Of a stretch of DNA of 64,000 bases, positions 13,635-27,100 are shown in pieces. The stretch covers positions 4,812,001-4,876,000 of the forward strand of contig NW_025062478.1 of the NCBI RefSeq assembly GCF_000002995.4. The letters are read 5' to 3'. The DNA comes from Brugia malayi (taxonomy: Eukaryota > Nematoda > Chromadorea > Rhabditida > Onchocercidae). The notes under the pieces are model-generated. The model was not told where the DNA came from. It worked only from the letters and a program-made list of their open reading frames with translations, and did not search any database. The translations under genes and the position numbers were made by a program. Positions within the stretch are counted from its first letter, which is position 1. Each line of letters starts with the position of its first letter.

Positions 13635-14125
13635 ATGTCAAATAGAAAAACTGAATCAGCACCTTGTGCTATGCTTCCTGGAACAAGTAATTTAGGTATC
13701 GGAAATGTTATTCCAAGTGCACCATCGCCTCTAGTCGATGCTGACAGGCATGAGATATCCGAGGTTCCACATACCGGTAGCTTCTTAAAATTCTTCAACG
13801 TACGTTGCTTTTTTGCATACTTGAAAATAAAATAGCATATGTGATTGGCATTAACTTTGATCTGTTGAAATTTACAATTGCTGGAAAAATTAGGGAACGA
13901 CAATACAACAGAATACAAAAGGTTTTCGAACAACTAGCTGATATTTTTTCAAGTGAATTCGGTAGTCATTTCAAAAATCTGACATTATTAAGCACTACTC
14001 TACACATTCATATGTTTCAGGCTAGTAGCGTGTTGAATATCTTTGGACGTGGCTTCTTGGCAGAACCTGTGCTACGTGATGAAGAAGAAAGCTATCGTTA
14101 TCTGATGGCTTTAGATCGTTACTGA
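13635..14125 (+). CDS. Small conserved-looking protein of unknown function (89 aa, two exons)
   Basis: Exons 13635-13799 and 14021-14125 are both phase 0, joined by a GTACGT donor and a GTTTCAG acceptor. The start was chosen because CTTTCCAG at 13622-13629, followed by five bases and ATG, looks like a trans-splice acceptor; an in-frame ATG at 13593 is the alternative. The product has a Ser/Pro-rich N-terminal half with no signal peptide or membrane span, a central segment GSFLKFFNASSVLNIFGRGF spanning the splice junction, and an acidic-aromatic C-terminus (RDEEESYRYLMALDRY). The sharp shift from repeat-like sequence to this ordered peptide argues that it is a real gene. I do not recognise the family. 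The frame is also open through the intron, so a longer retained-intron form cannot be excluded. Confidence 0.6.
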
Positions 14126-16420
14126 ATGAGAAAGATTACAACTTCTCATGTCTATTCATCATCGATGATTATAGTCGGACTTGCATAAAATCCTCTTCAT
14201 TTCTTCTAGTTTCGTCTATTTTTTTTTTTTTGCTCTTACTTCTCATTTTTTTTTTTCTTTTTCTCCTTTTTTTTTTCTGAATTTACATTCATTGATTATT
14301 CTGCTATTATTCTTTCTTTCATGATGGCTAAGCTTCTCGTTGCAGTATAAACTGCTGATCCTCATTTTCTCAGGGATTCAGTAATTGAGCACTTAGAAGT
14401 CAGATGTCTTTTTCTCATTGCGGTTTAATTTACAACAGGAGACTTAATTCCTAAGCAGATTTCATTTTTCAGATAGTTATTCCATGTGCTCTTAATTCAG
14501 TTCTCTCCAACATTTTTATTTTTTTTTTTCAGGCTACATTTTAATTTTAATGCTATGTGTAGCTTGGTATATGTTTATTTGGATAGAAATTGTGGAATTG
14601 TATTTTTGCCTGTTTTTTTTTTCTTTTTTTTTTTTAATTCAATTTTTTGATGTGATGCACTTTTGTACTTTTCCAAGAAACATGGGTACGCGTTTTTTGC
14701 ATATTACCAAACTAGAAGCAGTAAGTCAAAATGTATATTGGACTTGATCGAAGGGGACAATACACGGATTTTGTATTGAGTCTTGAAAATTCCAATTTTC
14801 TTCCTTCGCACAGGGATTTTCTATCTAAACACAAATTCAGTTGCAGTGGTGCACATTCCTATGGAAGTGTGCTTGGTAACACGTAGAAATCGGTTCATTT
14901 TTAAAGTTAGTTTTATGGAATATTAGTGAGTGGCCTGTACTATTGAACGTGGTAATATATGTTCAAAACATGAACTTTTTGGCTTGGTTTCGGGTTGAGA
15001 GAATTTCGTTTAATTTTCTGTTGTTTGAAGAACTTGCATATAATCAAAAAAGTAGCTCTTTTTTGGGTCCTTTCTTATTTTCGCATGTATGATGAATCTC
15101 GGTTTTTGGTTAACAAAGGAATTTCGGATTAAGGGTTTTTTGAATTCTTGTTTTGAAGAATGCTGGTTTTATGGGACCGGTGTGATTTCTGTGCAAAGAG
15201 TAAACTTTTCGGGATCAGAAGTGGAAGTTAAGGAAAAGTGGTTTTTTTCTTGAAAAATATTCCAATAACTTTAATGTTTAATATTTGTTGACTGACTGGT
15301 TAACCTTTATAAGAAGTGTAATTTACTCCATAAGTAACGAGAAAGTGTATTTTTTACGAGTCCTACATCCCTTCTAAAATTGCACTTGATGTAGTGTATT
15401 GAGGATTTTAATTTCTGCATATCAAGTCAATCCAATATTTTGTCTTATGTATGAATTACTTTTTTTGGCTCTAATTTTTGATGCGGGTTTTTGTGTCTAT
15501 TATTTGATATATAATATGATGGTAAACTCGTTCTCTTTATCACTTTGGCGAGTTACCCTATTTCACAGTTTTTTCTGTTTCTGCATCAAATGGAAAAGGT
15601 GAAATGACTAGTCAGAGATGATGATTTTTTACCTTAACGATATATTCACATATACATAAAAGGATTGGAGTTGTTTTTCCCTTAAAATTTTATTTAAATG
15701 AAAGTTAAAATTTTCAATGAAGTCGATATTAGGTGCATTTTGGAACTGCTATTTTTCGGATCGTAAAGAAATTGTTCAACAGCAGGAAGTTCATCGGTCT
15801 CATAAAAAGTCATAAATTTGCGAAATGAAAAGGCGATGTATTGCTGAATCTGATATTCGGCTCATTAATTGGTGCACAGATAGATTAATTTTTTGATACT
15901 ATTAAGCAATGAAAATTATTTCCTACATTTCTGGCTAACTATTGGGGATGTAATAGTAGTTCGACGCATTTTTTTTTTCTTTTTTTTTTGTGTTTAATTG
16001 ATATATCTAACGGAATAGGCAGGTCTGTTTCTCAGATGCGAATTCAGATTTCCTATAACCTCAACCATTTATAGGAATGTTCATGCGGTTTAATTTAGCT
16101 CTTTGATCGAATTTCTTTTTCAGTTCCAATTTATAAACTTCTGTCACGCTTCATGTGGTAAAACACTTTCAGCAAGTTTAACTTAGGAATAAGGACTTAA
16201 ATACATTAAACAGAGATGTGCAGGAAGTGGAAAAATGATTTGAAGTGAGACATTCCGGAACTATGAGGAAATATGATTAAAAGTGGGAGGATAATCTACA
16301 GTGCAGTAAAATTTTAATATGCAATAATTCTAGTAAGATTAAAGTTTAATATAATATACAATATACGGTTCGTTTATATTTTATTTTTTGATGATCATTT
16401 TGTAACTTTTTTTCGATTTT
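14126..16420. other. Intergenic region with poly-T tracts and one orphan candidate exon
   Basis: This is AT-rich spacer with many poly-T runs (14221-14280, 14520-14530, 14610-14635, 15970-15990). The only element resembling an exon is at 14682-14720: an ATG shortly after TTTTCCAAG, 13 open codons, then a perfect GTAAGT donor. It could be an alternative first exon of the downstream ICT1 gene, because the phase fits, or simply a chance match. Confidence 0.4.
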
Positions 16421-16463
16421 CAGCATATAAATTGACTTTCTATATTTAATACTAAAATGTACG
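16411..16463 (+). promoter_or_regulatory. Probable spliced-leader acceptor and 5' leader of ICT1
   Basis: A pyrimidine tract ending CGATTTTCAG at 16423 is followed by a 40-nt AT-rich leader and the ATG at 16464. No upstream exon in the right phase is needed, so trans-splicing is the simplest reading. Confidence 0.45.
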
Positions 16464-19416
16464 ATGATTCGTGGTTATCGTCTTAGACAATGTCTCAACA
16501 AATTATTGGTATCTCAACAAAAACAGCAGCGCTACGTTCCTTCTGTATGTTCCAGTATGTAGTTGATTTCATTTCTAACCGTTTCCTTTTCTACTTTTTT
16601 TTCTTAATGAACTATAACATACATAAAATATAATTTCTATACAACGATTTTTTCACTATTTCATTCTAGAGCAATGTTTTTAGAAGGGCGCTGATGGCAA
16701 TGAATTTATTGGATATATCCCAGTTGGTAAGTTTTCTTTTCCTGCACTAATTATCTTTACTGATTTTTGATTTTATTCACATTTAAACGTTAAAATCATA
16801 TATAAAACATGTGCTTTAATCACTTCGTTGTGTTTCACTTCCATTAATTTATGTTAAATTATCTAAAAAAATTTCCTTATATCAGTTGTACTAAAGGTAC
16901 ACTTATTTGATGTGTCATTTATTTTTTAGTGGGATTGAAATAAGTGGGAAGAGAAAGAAATGGCTTTTTAAAAAAAGTGAAGTAACTGAAAAAAAATAGA
17001 GGGAGACGATTTCTAGTAATTATATTTGTTCAGTCAGATATCACTGTTATGCTTATGAATTACTCATGAATTCCTATGACAGTTATCTGTGGATCTGGTG
17101 AGCCTGAAACTTTTTGTTTAAAAAGTAACATTTTGAAGTGCTCTTTAAACATTGACTGATTTTTATTTTACTTGGTCAAATGATTGGAAATGACTTTTAA
17201 AAAAAAGCTTAAAAGAAAATTCCTGAAACCAATCTTTTTTCGAATTAATTTAGTCATAAAGTTATTTTCGTCTTCAACTGAATGTCAAAAGATTACCTGG
17301 AATTCGATCAATTATTTCCATAACTAAAGTATTTTTTCCCACTATAAATTTGAATACTTTACAGATAAAATTGAGAAACGATTTATGCGAAGCAGTGGCC
17401 CTGGCGGCCAGAACGTTAACATGGGTATGTTTAGTAGTGGATTAGTTATTTTTTCATATTACTGATTACAGTAGTAATAGTGAAAAAAATTTTTTTGATA
17501 ACCATCTAACCTTTGAAAGAAGTACACTTTATTCTTTGGAATACTCTTTAGTGGAAACAGTTTTGTTTTGAATTTCGTTTCATAAACTATTAAGACAAGA
17601 AATCAGTCACTTTCAATTTTGTGTAGGAAGAAGACCACTGGTATAGTTTAAACTAGAGTATTTCCGGTGCAGTTTATTCATCGTTGTAAATTAGTGAATC
17701 GAGATTAATTAATTACGCTCTTGGGCATTTGTTTTCTATACCTGTAGTGTTTCCTGTAGACTGTCTCTAATAATTTGTTTAGATAAGCAGTAGGAAGATG
17801 GTAGGTTTCTTGCTCATACCCATAGCGTGACCATTATCGAAGTATTTACTGAAAATTTTTAAACCAGTTAATGATAATTTAGATGCTTCGGTATGTAAAC
17901 ACAAACATACATGACTATATATATACATATTTGTGTACAACATTTTAAACAATCTATAAGTATGATTTATACTAAATTCGATAAATGTTTGACTTTCCAC
18001 TAAATTTATCACGTAACATCTCTAATATTACATATGGATAGGCTATTTATTAGCTGTTTTCAGAACGACACTATAAATTACTTGAAAAGCATTAAGCATT
18101 AAATCTTACTTATATTGCATAGTAGTAGTACGTTTGTCTTAAGTTAATGTTCAAAATGTTAAGAAAAATGCAAAATAAGGATTTAATGATGCTCTGTTTA
18201 ATTAATTGCGGGAAAATTGATTTCTACGATATGAAAAGTTTGTCTATCAAATTATCGAAAGTAAAAATAAAGTTATTGGATGAAATAATTTTCTGTTTTG
18301 AAATACTTTATAAACTACGAGAAAAATTAATTACTGAATTGTTTGATGGAAACATTTATTTATTAACTTAAGCACATTTTATTAAAACTCGTTATGATTT
18401 CAGTTGTTTTTATTCTCCTCTCTAAGATACTTTCACTTCCAGTTTAACTGTAATCTTTATCATATGTGATGATTTGCTTTCAGTGAATACAAAATGCCAA
18501 ATACGATTTAATTTAAATGAAGCAGATTGGTTAAGTCCGGAAATTAAAGAAGTGTTTCGGAAACGATTTGTTCGATTGCTCAGTAAACAAAACGATGTTG
18601 TGATTTCGTCAGATAAATCAAGAATTCAGGTAACGCAGTTCTGCTATTGTAGGTCTGAGTTTTTTACTGCACAAATATGTTTACGGATAAATTTTAAGTA
18701 TCATCGAATATATACTGTTTAAGTTGTTAAAGTTTCCTCATTGATAAGAAAGGGAAATGAAGAATTATTTTTTGAGGCCCAAGAAATTTGAAAAGGCCAT
18801 AGGGAATTCAATTTCTGGTAAGGCCAGGTATTCATGCACCTATTCATATCTCTTTTTGTAGGCAGAGAATCAGGAAGACTGTTTTGAAAAACTGCAGGCT
18901 CTGTTAACAGAGTGCAACAAAGAGCTGCTGGATAATAGATTACCGACAGATCAGGATAAAGCAATTATAGATAATAGGTATACTTTCTAAGTAGCACCAA
19001 AATTATTTCTAATTTTAAACACTTTAAGCAGTTTGTAAGGAGGTGAAAATTATGCAGTATTCTGAACACGACTTTCAAATAGTCTTTATATTTATTTATA
19101 TTTTATATTTTATTTATATTTATATATTCATATTTATTTATTATGTTTTTATATTGTTTACCTGTTGTATTTCCCCTACATTAATTGCTGCTCTTTCTGG
19201 AATAGCAGGAAGGGGATAACATTCCTTTTCGTTGTTTTACTGCATTTTCATTTCTTGGTCCGTATGGAATTTCTTAATTCAGTTTATTAGAATAATTTCA
19301 ATTTTATAAAAGCGATTACATGCTGCAGAGCAATAAAAGCAGCACAGCGAAGATTGTATGCAAAACGTATACAATCCCAGAAGAAGAAAAGTCGAGATCC
19401 GTGTGAATCTCTCTGA
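16464..19416 (+). CDS. Mitochondrial peptidyl-tRNA hydrolase ICT1 / ribosomal protein mL62 (six exons)
   Basis: Exons: 16464-16544, 16684-16726, 17365-17424, 18484-18629, 18862-18977, 19329-19416, with consistent phases, giving 177 aa. The enzyme hydrolyses the ester bond of peptidyl-tRNA on stalled mitochondrial ribosomes and is also a large-subunit protein in animals (family knowledge). The first 27 residues are basic and amphipathic without acids, as expected for a mitochondrial presequence. The RF-1-type catalytic loop is RSSGPGGQNVN, with GGQ at residues 55-57, followed by VNTKCQIRF and a Lys/Arg/Gln-rich tail (QRRLYAKRIQSQKKK) that anchors in the decoding centre. It lacks codon-recognition domains and matches ICT1 in length, so it is not a codon-specific release factor. 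One oddity is methionine at residue 61, where ICT1 relatives carry lysine after GGQNVN. The short MTRFR-type release-factor homologue is a less likely alternative. Confidence 0.9.
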
Positions 19417-22400
19417 AGTACTATAGATTGTTTCTGTTTAAATTTATTCGGCATGAAATGTTGTAATGATATTGACAGAATAACAAATGACTGAATTACA
19501 ACTATTTTTGCTATGCTATTCATTAAATTATTAGGATGTCGAGCAGATTTTATAGTGTTGTAGATGATAGTAAGTATGAAATAAGGACAAAACTGTTATT
19601 GTTTTTTTTTTTTTTAATATTTTTTTGTTTGACTGATTTTGGTATTGGATATAAAAAAATCGGATTCATTTCATATTTTAAAAAACTTTGTTTTAAATGC
19701 TTTACAAATAGTTCATTTTCCAATTTTTCATCACTGTCGTCAATAAATTTCAAAATTCTCAATATATCTGTATTTGTTTTCATACCGAAATCTTATCGAA
19801 TGATCTCTGCAGTTCTAGAATTCATTAAATACATATATAAAAAGGCTGTTAAATTCATATCTGATGATTACGTGATTACGTGGATGCCAGTCATTGTTTA
19901 TTGATGTGTTATATCTAGTACAAATGTTTTATATTTTATGAGGAAATTAAAAAACCTATAATATAACTGTCTGTTTAATGCAGATTATTAATTTCTCATT
20001 CAAGCCTTTTTTTTTTAAAATGTAAATATTTTATGCGAGGATCCAACATAGCTACATTGTGAAGATTTAGTATGAATGAATATGTTGTGGACTGATTTTT
20101 ACTTAAATTACATTGCGATAGCCGCACATTTGCAGGAAAAATAATTTCTAAGAGTAAACATCACAACGAAGCGACAGAGAAAACAGTAGAATAAATTCAA
20201 TAATGACATAAACAACATTTTTTTAAACTCTAGTAACACACGGAATATTAAAATTAATGAAAAGTGCATTCGGCTTCATCAGGAACAGTGCACCAAAGAT
20301 CATTCGTAGAATACTGGTTCGATTTACTGTTGATAGAAGTAAAATAACTTATGGTACTGCAAAAATGAATACATCGTGCTGAAACAATATAACATCATTA
20401 TTTACTCTTGTTCAGACGTATGTACCATGTGGAATTTGTTTTGTTTGCGCAGAAATTACAGTTCTGATTTGCTTAGACAAAACCTAAAACCTTTATTAAT
20501 TACGAATTTGAACTACATGAAAATAAGTAATCTACAGTTTGTGAATCAGCGTTTGAGCGTTTGAATAGATTTACTAAGATGTTTCTTAATCTAGACTTTT
20601 GAATTAATTATTTGCTTGAAATCTTCATTTTAAAAGATTTAACAATGCATGAGTGTGCAAGTAATTATAACTGCATCTAAATTAAAAACCCGTTTTGTCA
20701 AATTAAAAAATGTGGGTGCAAGATAGGTTATTTTCCTGAATACCGCTGAATTTAATTCTTTATTTCATGTTTCTCTCCTGATATTTTTCATCATGAACTC
20801 TATCTTTCAACATAATTTTTATACAGTTACATCTTTCTTCATTACCATTAACTATCGAATATCTTTTCATCCACTCGGGTTAAATTTATTGGAAAGAAAG
20901 TAATTAGTCCAATGTAAAGACGATGATGCACCTTTGGTTATTCTGTAATCATTATGGAATTACATAGTTTTGTAAATTAAAAACGAAGAGAAAACGAAAT
21001 GAAATGGAAAATGTAGGAGCAGAGCTGAAATAAAAATGATTAGTCTAAGAGGATATTTTTCAGCCAGTAAAATGGTAGTAGGAACGATTCGATCCGTATG
21101 CTAACCGTACGAGTGAAATTGAAACGTTGACTTAGTGAATCGAAATTCTTGAAGGTAAAGTGAGAGCGATATGATTCATGCAGTATTTTTTGTGTGAATA
21201 TGATAAGTTGTTGCATTTATGGAAAAATTTTTTAATCACACCGATATCATTTTAATTTAAAAAAACGAATTAGGAGTGGAATGCAGTAGAAACAGCATAT
21301 CCTCAATTTCAGTCAAAGAAGAAAATAATGCTAGCACTTCCTATTAAAATTATATTAAAATGATAAAAAATACAATATTGCAGGATTGCTGAACGATAAC
21401 ATAGACACCTGTTATCATGTTGATCGATGGAATTGTCGAAATGAAATGAGCTAAAGATAGATGTGTTACTTGTCATAATTAAACATAAGCAACTAATATT
21501 CAAATTATGAATATTACCAAACAAATTGTTTTATAAGTGCTTTATTTTTCTACCATGTATTTAAATATTCTGGAAGAAGTAGAAAGCCATATTAAGGACA
21601 AACAATACACATATAAGCATTATTTTAGCATATTATTTAAATATTCTGGAATACTCGAATACTAATGATCGATTTATTTTTGGATTTTCAGTAATCAATT
21701 CTTTAAAGTTTAAAGCATTCCAAAACAAATAAAACTTAGATTTTAAATATGAGTAGTAGGAACCAATTACAATAGGATATATTTCCAGCATTTCATTGAA
21801 ATAATTATAATATGAATATTTAAAATAAAGTATTTCCAATTTTTTTTTTTGCAGATGTAATCCATTAGGTAATTTTTTTATGTCAAAGTCAAATAAGTTA
21901 TGTTAAAATTTCTGCTTATGAAAGCTAATATAACATGAAATTTGTTTTCAGATCAACTGAAAGATCCAAAGTTGAAGTGTTAAACACATTTGCATTAAAA
22001 ATTGTATAACTTTTGTTAAGAGTAGCTTTTAAAAATTACATGCATGAAAGGTTTGCAGTGCTTTTTGCAAGACTTGCATTTTTTATAAAAACCACTTTCT
22101 AAGCTTATAATTTCAGCTTTTTTCCTACAATATTCTATGTGCGGCAGTATTATATCAGTGTTATGATAACCATATACGTGTTTATTGCTGATAACATGCA
22201 CTATTACAATGATTCCAACCGATTTGCCTTCTTTGTGTTTGTTTTTGTTTCTTGTTGTTATCTACTGATTCTTATCACTTGCTTATCAATTTCCTTTATA
22301 TTCCATTTATGTTCATTGGTGAGTTCTTCTTTAAAAAAATGGAAAAAGAAATTCCTCAGATATCTCTGAAATTATGTTGAGAATTTTTTGATGGTAAACG

Positions 22401-24120
22401 AGTCAGTCGTATTTTTTCATCTAGCAACTACTTTAAAATTTATATCATCTAGTCACATAGCAGTAAACTTTGCACTAAATTTATTTATGAAACAAATAAG
22501 TTTATTCACCATCAAAGTGAAATGTGGAAAAAGAATAGTACGTTTTAGAGGATATTCTATCAGCAGCAGAGAAAACAATTATTCGAATATTCTCAGTGAT
22601 ATTTGTTATTTTGAAGAATATCAACTTCTTCAATTTTTTAAAATATTTTGCGAGATGAAATCTTGAAAATTTATAAAATATTTCTTGAATTTGTTTTATA
22701 AATGAAAAACTAAGAAAAAATATATATGTATAAAAACGATTGGATTCCACGCAAAGAAAGCATTTAGCTTACTTTCAATGATATTTGTTATCTTGAAGAG
22801 TTTGAAGAAAAGGTTTTTGTTTAGAATGAATTAATTATAGTGAAGGTGAATTTGAAAATAATGAAATAAAAAGTGAAATGTGAAGAGAGAAGTTCATTAT
22901 TCCTCCTTCCACGATTAACTGAGACTATTTATAAATTACCATTTACAATTTTACTCTAACTGTTCATCAATTGGGAATTTCTATGAAAATTTCTCTAAAG
23001 CTTTTTTTATTTTCAAAATGTTGCATTCCATTTCAAATGAAATCTAAAACTCATTCTCAAAATCGAAATTTGCATGAAACATTGAGCAGTGAGCGAAGCG
23101 TAAAGCATTGCAGTTGTCAGACTTCGACATTACTTACACTGTCATACATTTTATTACCTCAAAATGGAAAAGCGATTTTTGAACTATGAATGGCAAAATG
23201 ATGAATGACTAAAATATGGCAGATGTCTCCAAAACTTATGCAGTTATTTAATAAAATTTTTTCTCACAAACTTAGTAAATTATGCTAATTAGTTCAATCC
23301 TGAATGATTATACTTAGATAACAAGATTTTTTTGAAATAAAATTTTAATAAATATTTATGCTTACTTTTGCAATTACTAGTAATAAATTAAGTCACTTCA
23401 AACTATGCATTGCTTTTAATTATTTGTCGATTGTACTTTAACTGATACATAGAAATTTTTTAAGACAAAGGATTTTAATAAATATTTCAGAATCTACTCA
23501 TTATCATTGCTTCGATTTTTGAATTCAAGCACTCGTTTAGTTTTCATTTCTGACGCTTCAACATTAAAATTTTTGGAGTTGTGAAGAAAAAATCGACCAT
23601 TCGGCAAGGATGTGATTGAGTGAAGAGAATCATTAACAATTAAATATATAAGCATATGCATGCAAAAATTTCGAGAAAAGGAGAAAAAATAAAATTCTCA
23701 GAAATTAGATATTTCAGAATAAATATTAGTATTATTTTCATTTAAATAATTATTGGCAGTGAAATGAAATGAACTTGAATAATAAGAAAATTGCTTTTCC
23801 ATGAATCACAATAAAATAGAAAATATTTAAGTTTTATAACTTTTGCCCTTTTTTTTGGGGAGGGGGAGGAACTAATAGGGATGAAATTTGCATGTAATTG
23901 AAAATGAATAGCTGTAAACTTAAAATTCTGAAATACTTCTTAAAATATGCAACTTTTTCTAAGTCTTACTACTTTATTCATAGTTATTTCGTATTTCCTT
24001 TAATGCATTTTTAATATAATGATCAACAATTAGTTATTTATTTATTATGATAATAATACTGATATTAATAAAAAAATAATGCTTCTGATAATTATTGCAA
24101 TGAATATTAACAACATTTAA
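19417..24120. other. Intergenic region between ICT1 and GPCR 1; no gene recognised
   Basis: This stretch is very AT-rich. Open frames such as 19536-19904 and 22388-22666 are dominated by Phe, Ile, Lys and Asn, lack splice partners, and show no motif. A TTTATATT-type low-complexity tract lies just upstream, at about 19085-19140 inside the last ICT1 intron. I see no RNA gene or mobile element here. Confidence 0.5.
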
Positions 24121-24182
24121 TTTTAGGTGATTTGATCAGATAAAAAAGTAAAGGCTACCACTTCGATAATTAATCTTTAACA
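24117..24182 (+). promoter_or_regulatory. Possible spliced-leader acceptor and leader of GPCR 1
   Basis: TTAATTTTAG ends at 24126, leaving a 56-nt leader before the ATG at 24183. The candidate is weak because TTTTAG is common in this AT-rich sequence. Confidence 0.3.
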
Positions 24183-27100
24183 ATGAAAAAGGAAGCATTA
24201 GGAGAAAGTGAAGAAAACGAAATTCTCTACTGTGGGCATTCGTATAATCAAAAATTTTCACCGCTTCAAACAGTTTCAAGAATTTATATTATCCCTGCTA
24301 TTTGCATTTTTGGTATTATTGCTAATGTCGTTAACATTTGCATATTTTCTCATAAAAAGGTATAGCAATGCAAAAGAAAAATAAACAAAATGGTAATGAC
24401 AAAGGTTACTGATGTACAGAAATACTAATATTGATAACAATGATTAGTGATATATGCATGGGTAATACTTTATTTTGGATACTACATTGATTCACTTTAA
24501 ACCAATCAATGATTATTTTCAAAAATGATCAATTAGTTCTGTTCAGTTTTACACTTCAGATGTACAATCAGTTAATAAATCGATTTCTGCTAACGCTTGC
24601 AATCAATGATTTAATGATGCTTTTGGCAACATTTTTCATATTTTCACTACCGGTTATAACCGAAAGAATGGAGAATATATCATTAATCAATATCTCATCC
24701 TCACTGCTTGTCTTTTTCTATCCGATTGCTCATACCTCTCATACTTGTGCTGTTTACACAACTATTCTGGTATCCGGTTATCGATATCTTGGCATATGTC
24801 ATCCGTTCCTGGTAAGAAAATTTAAACTAATTACCGTATTTTTTCAATCTTTTTTTTTTGCCAGAATTTTTATTTTTTAAGCTAATCAAAATATATTTAT
24901 AAATGCGATGGAGGAAAAATGAGACATAAAATGTCTTTTTATCATTTATTTGTGTTATTAGTAATGTCAACCTTATTCTCTAACAAATATAATCTTTTTA
25001 TATTTAAATACTTTTTCTTTGTTTAATCTGAACATTTTTTTCATCATAAAATGATAAGTCTATCAAAAATCACTTTGCGCCTTTATAAGTAAAACAGAAT
25101 TTTGTAGCCTTATCCCATAGATTTCGAACAAGTAATTCATAAAATCGAAATAAGTCTTTGTTACAGAAAATAAATATCTGATCTTCTCGAATCGCAATTT
25201 ATAAATAGTCCTGTTATTCTGAAAATAACTCAAAGATGATGATAACTTGCTATTATCAGTTCAGTTCTTGCTTTGATTTCTTAAAAAGATAATTTCAAGA
25301 GTTTCAGCAAGAAAAGTATGAAGGAACCAAATAAACTGAAAAAGAGCAAAGAAAAATATTTGTACGTAATGAAAAGTAACATATTTCTATTATAATACTT
25401 CTTTAATTATTCCATCATATCATGTTATATCGATGGTAAAGATAAGCTCAAATAATGATCATTAATCTTATTTACTTCATATTTTTAATCATTTCTGTTC
25501 TCATTTTAAATGTTAAACTTCATCCTAATCTATTTGCATGTCCTTTTGTAGTTTACATTAATCAGTTTCACAGTTATGTGTCTCTTGATATTCTGTTTAA
25601 TTTTATTCCACAAAATAAAATAAAGTTAAAAGTTTTAGTATTTAGGAGTGAAAGTAAGTCTCCATATATTAGAGGCTACTTCTCAGAACTTTGAAACTAA
25701 CTGGAAGTTGATGCACTTTTTTATTAGTTATAACTTTATTATAATTGTTACTTTGTTATCATTTGTAGGTATATCGAAATAACAACAATTCTCGATCAAT
25801 TCATATAGCTATAACAAGTGCTGTGGTATTTTCAGTAGTTTTCAATTTGCCGCGCTGTTTTGAATTCCAGTGTGTTCCATGTCGTAGTGAAATATTTCAT
25901 CGGTTAATTTTTTTGAACAAATTTTATACTTTCCAATTTTGATGCAATGTTTATCAAAGCAATCCTTTTCTTATTTTATGGAAATGTCAAAATGAATTTC
26001 ATTTTTTTTAATCGATTAATAAAAACATAATGTTAAAAGTTTTGCGATACAATTGAAAACCTAATCATACTGCTTCAAATTACTGTATTAAACAATTAAT
26101 CTTTGCTTTTTGATTTTAAATTTATTATGTTTGGAATTTTTTGTATGAATTTTATCTTCATGTTATCAAGTAATATTTGTAAATTACATTAGCAAAAATG
26201 CTTTTTCATATATTAATAATAATTCAAATTTTGTTCTATAATTATTCTGCAAGGTTTTTCATTAAGTTGAAACTTTAACGAAGTCGCACAAATATTTGAC
26301 TTTTTTTCACACTTATAATATTATACCATCAAATAACAAATATTTCAGTATGAGTATAGTAGTTCGTCCAACAATGTTAATGTTTAGCCAAGCTGTTATG
26401 ATAACTTATCATATCATACTTAACATGATTGTTAAGTTTTTGATACCATTTATTATGCTTACTACTTTCAACTGGAAGATTATCAGGACGTTACATTTAT
26501 CAAGTTTGTAAGTTTTCTCACTATTTTATGTTTTTTAATTCAATTAATTCATTAAAATACATTGTAATCACTTTACATATGCATATATTTATATAAAATA
26601 CATGAAGCAACTGAATTTGAAAACTAATCATGTTTTCAAAGTAATTTAAGTTTAATTAATATCGGTTCTTTTTAGATTACGTCGAAGATTGCATGTAATG
26701 AATCACCAGATAAAAGCTTCAGATTTAGTGTGTATAAAAGATTTAACTGATGCTGGAAACCTTCACATCATTGTACACAAAAATAAAATAGTCAAGGAAA
26801 CAGGTGCTTCTTTTATTACCTGTAACTTTTTGCATAAAAATATTAAATTATAGTCAGATTTAATATTACGTAAATAATGATACTATTAATATTGGAATTT
26901 TAAAATTACTCTCAAAAGTTTTTCTAAGAAAATGAATTTTCAATGGTATGACCAAATCAAAATTAACAATATCATTTAATTTGTATTATACTTGTCAAAA
27001 ATCAAATTAGGATTAGAAGGAAGATACCAACTTTTAAAAGTCAAAAAATCTACTAACTACCATTACAGTTAGCATTAATGAATGGAACTGTTTAAAAGTT

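Noticed and set aside
18147..18371. 74-codon frame inside an ICT1 intron
   Set aside because: AT-rich composition, no splice context and no motif; likely chance.
19536..19904. 122-codon plus-strand frame after ICT1
   Set aside because: Dominated by Phe, Ile, Lys and Ser from low-complexity T-rich DNA, with an equally open shadow on the other strand.
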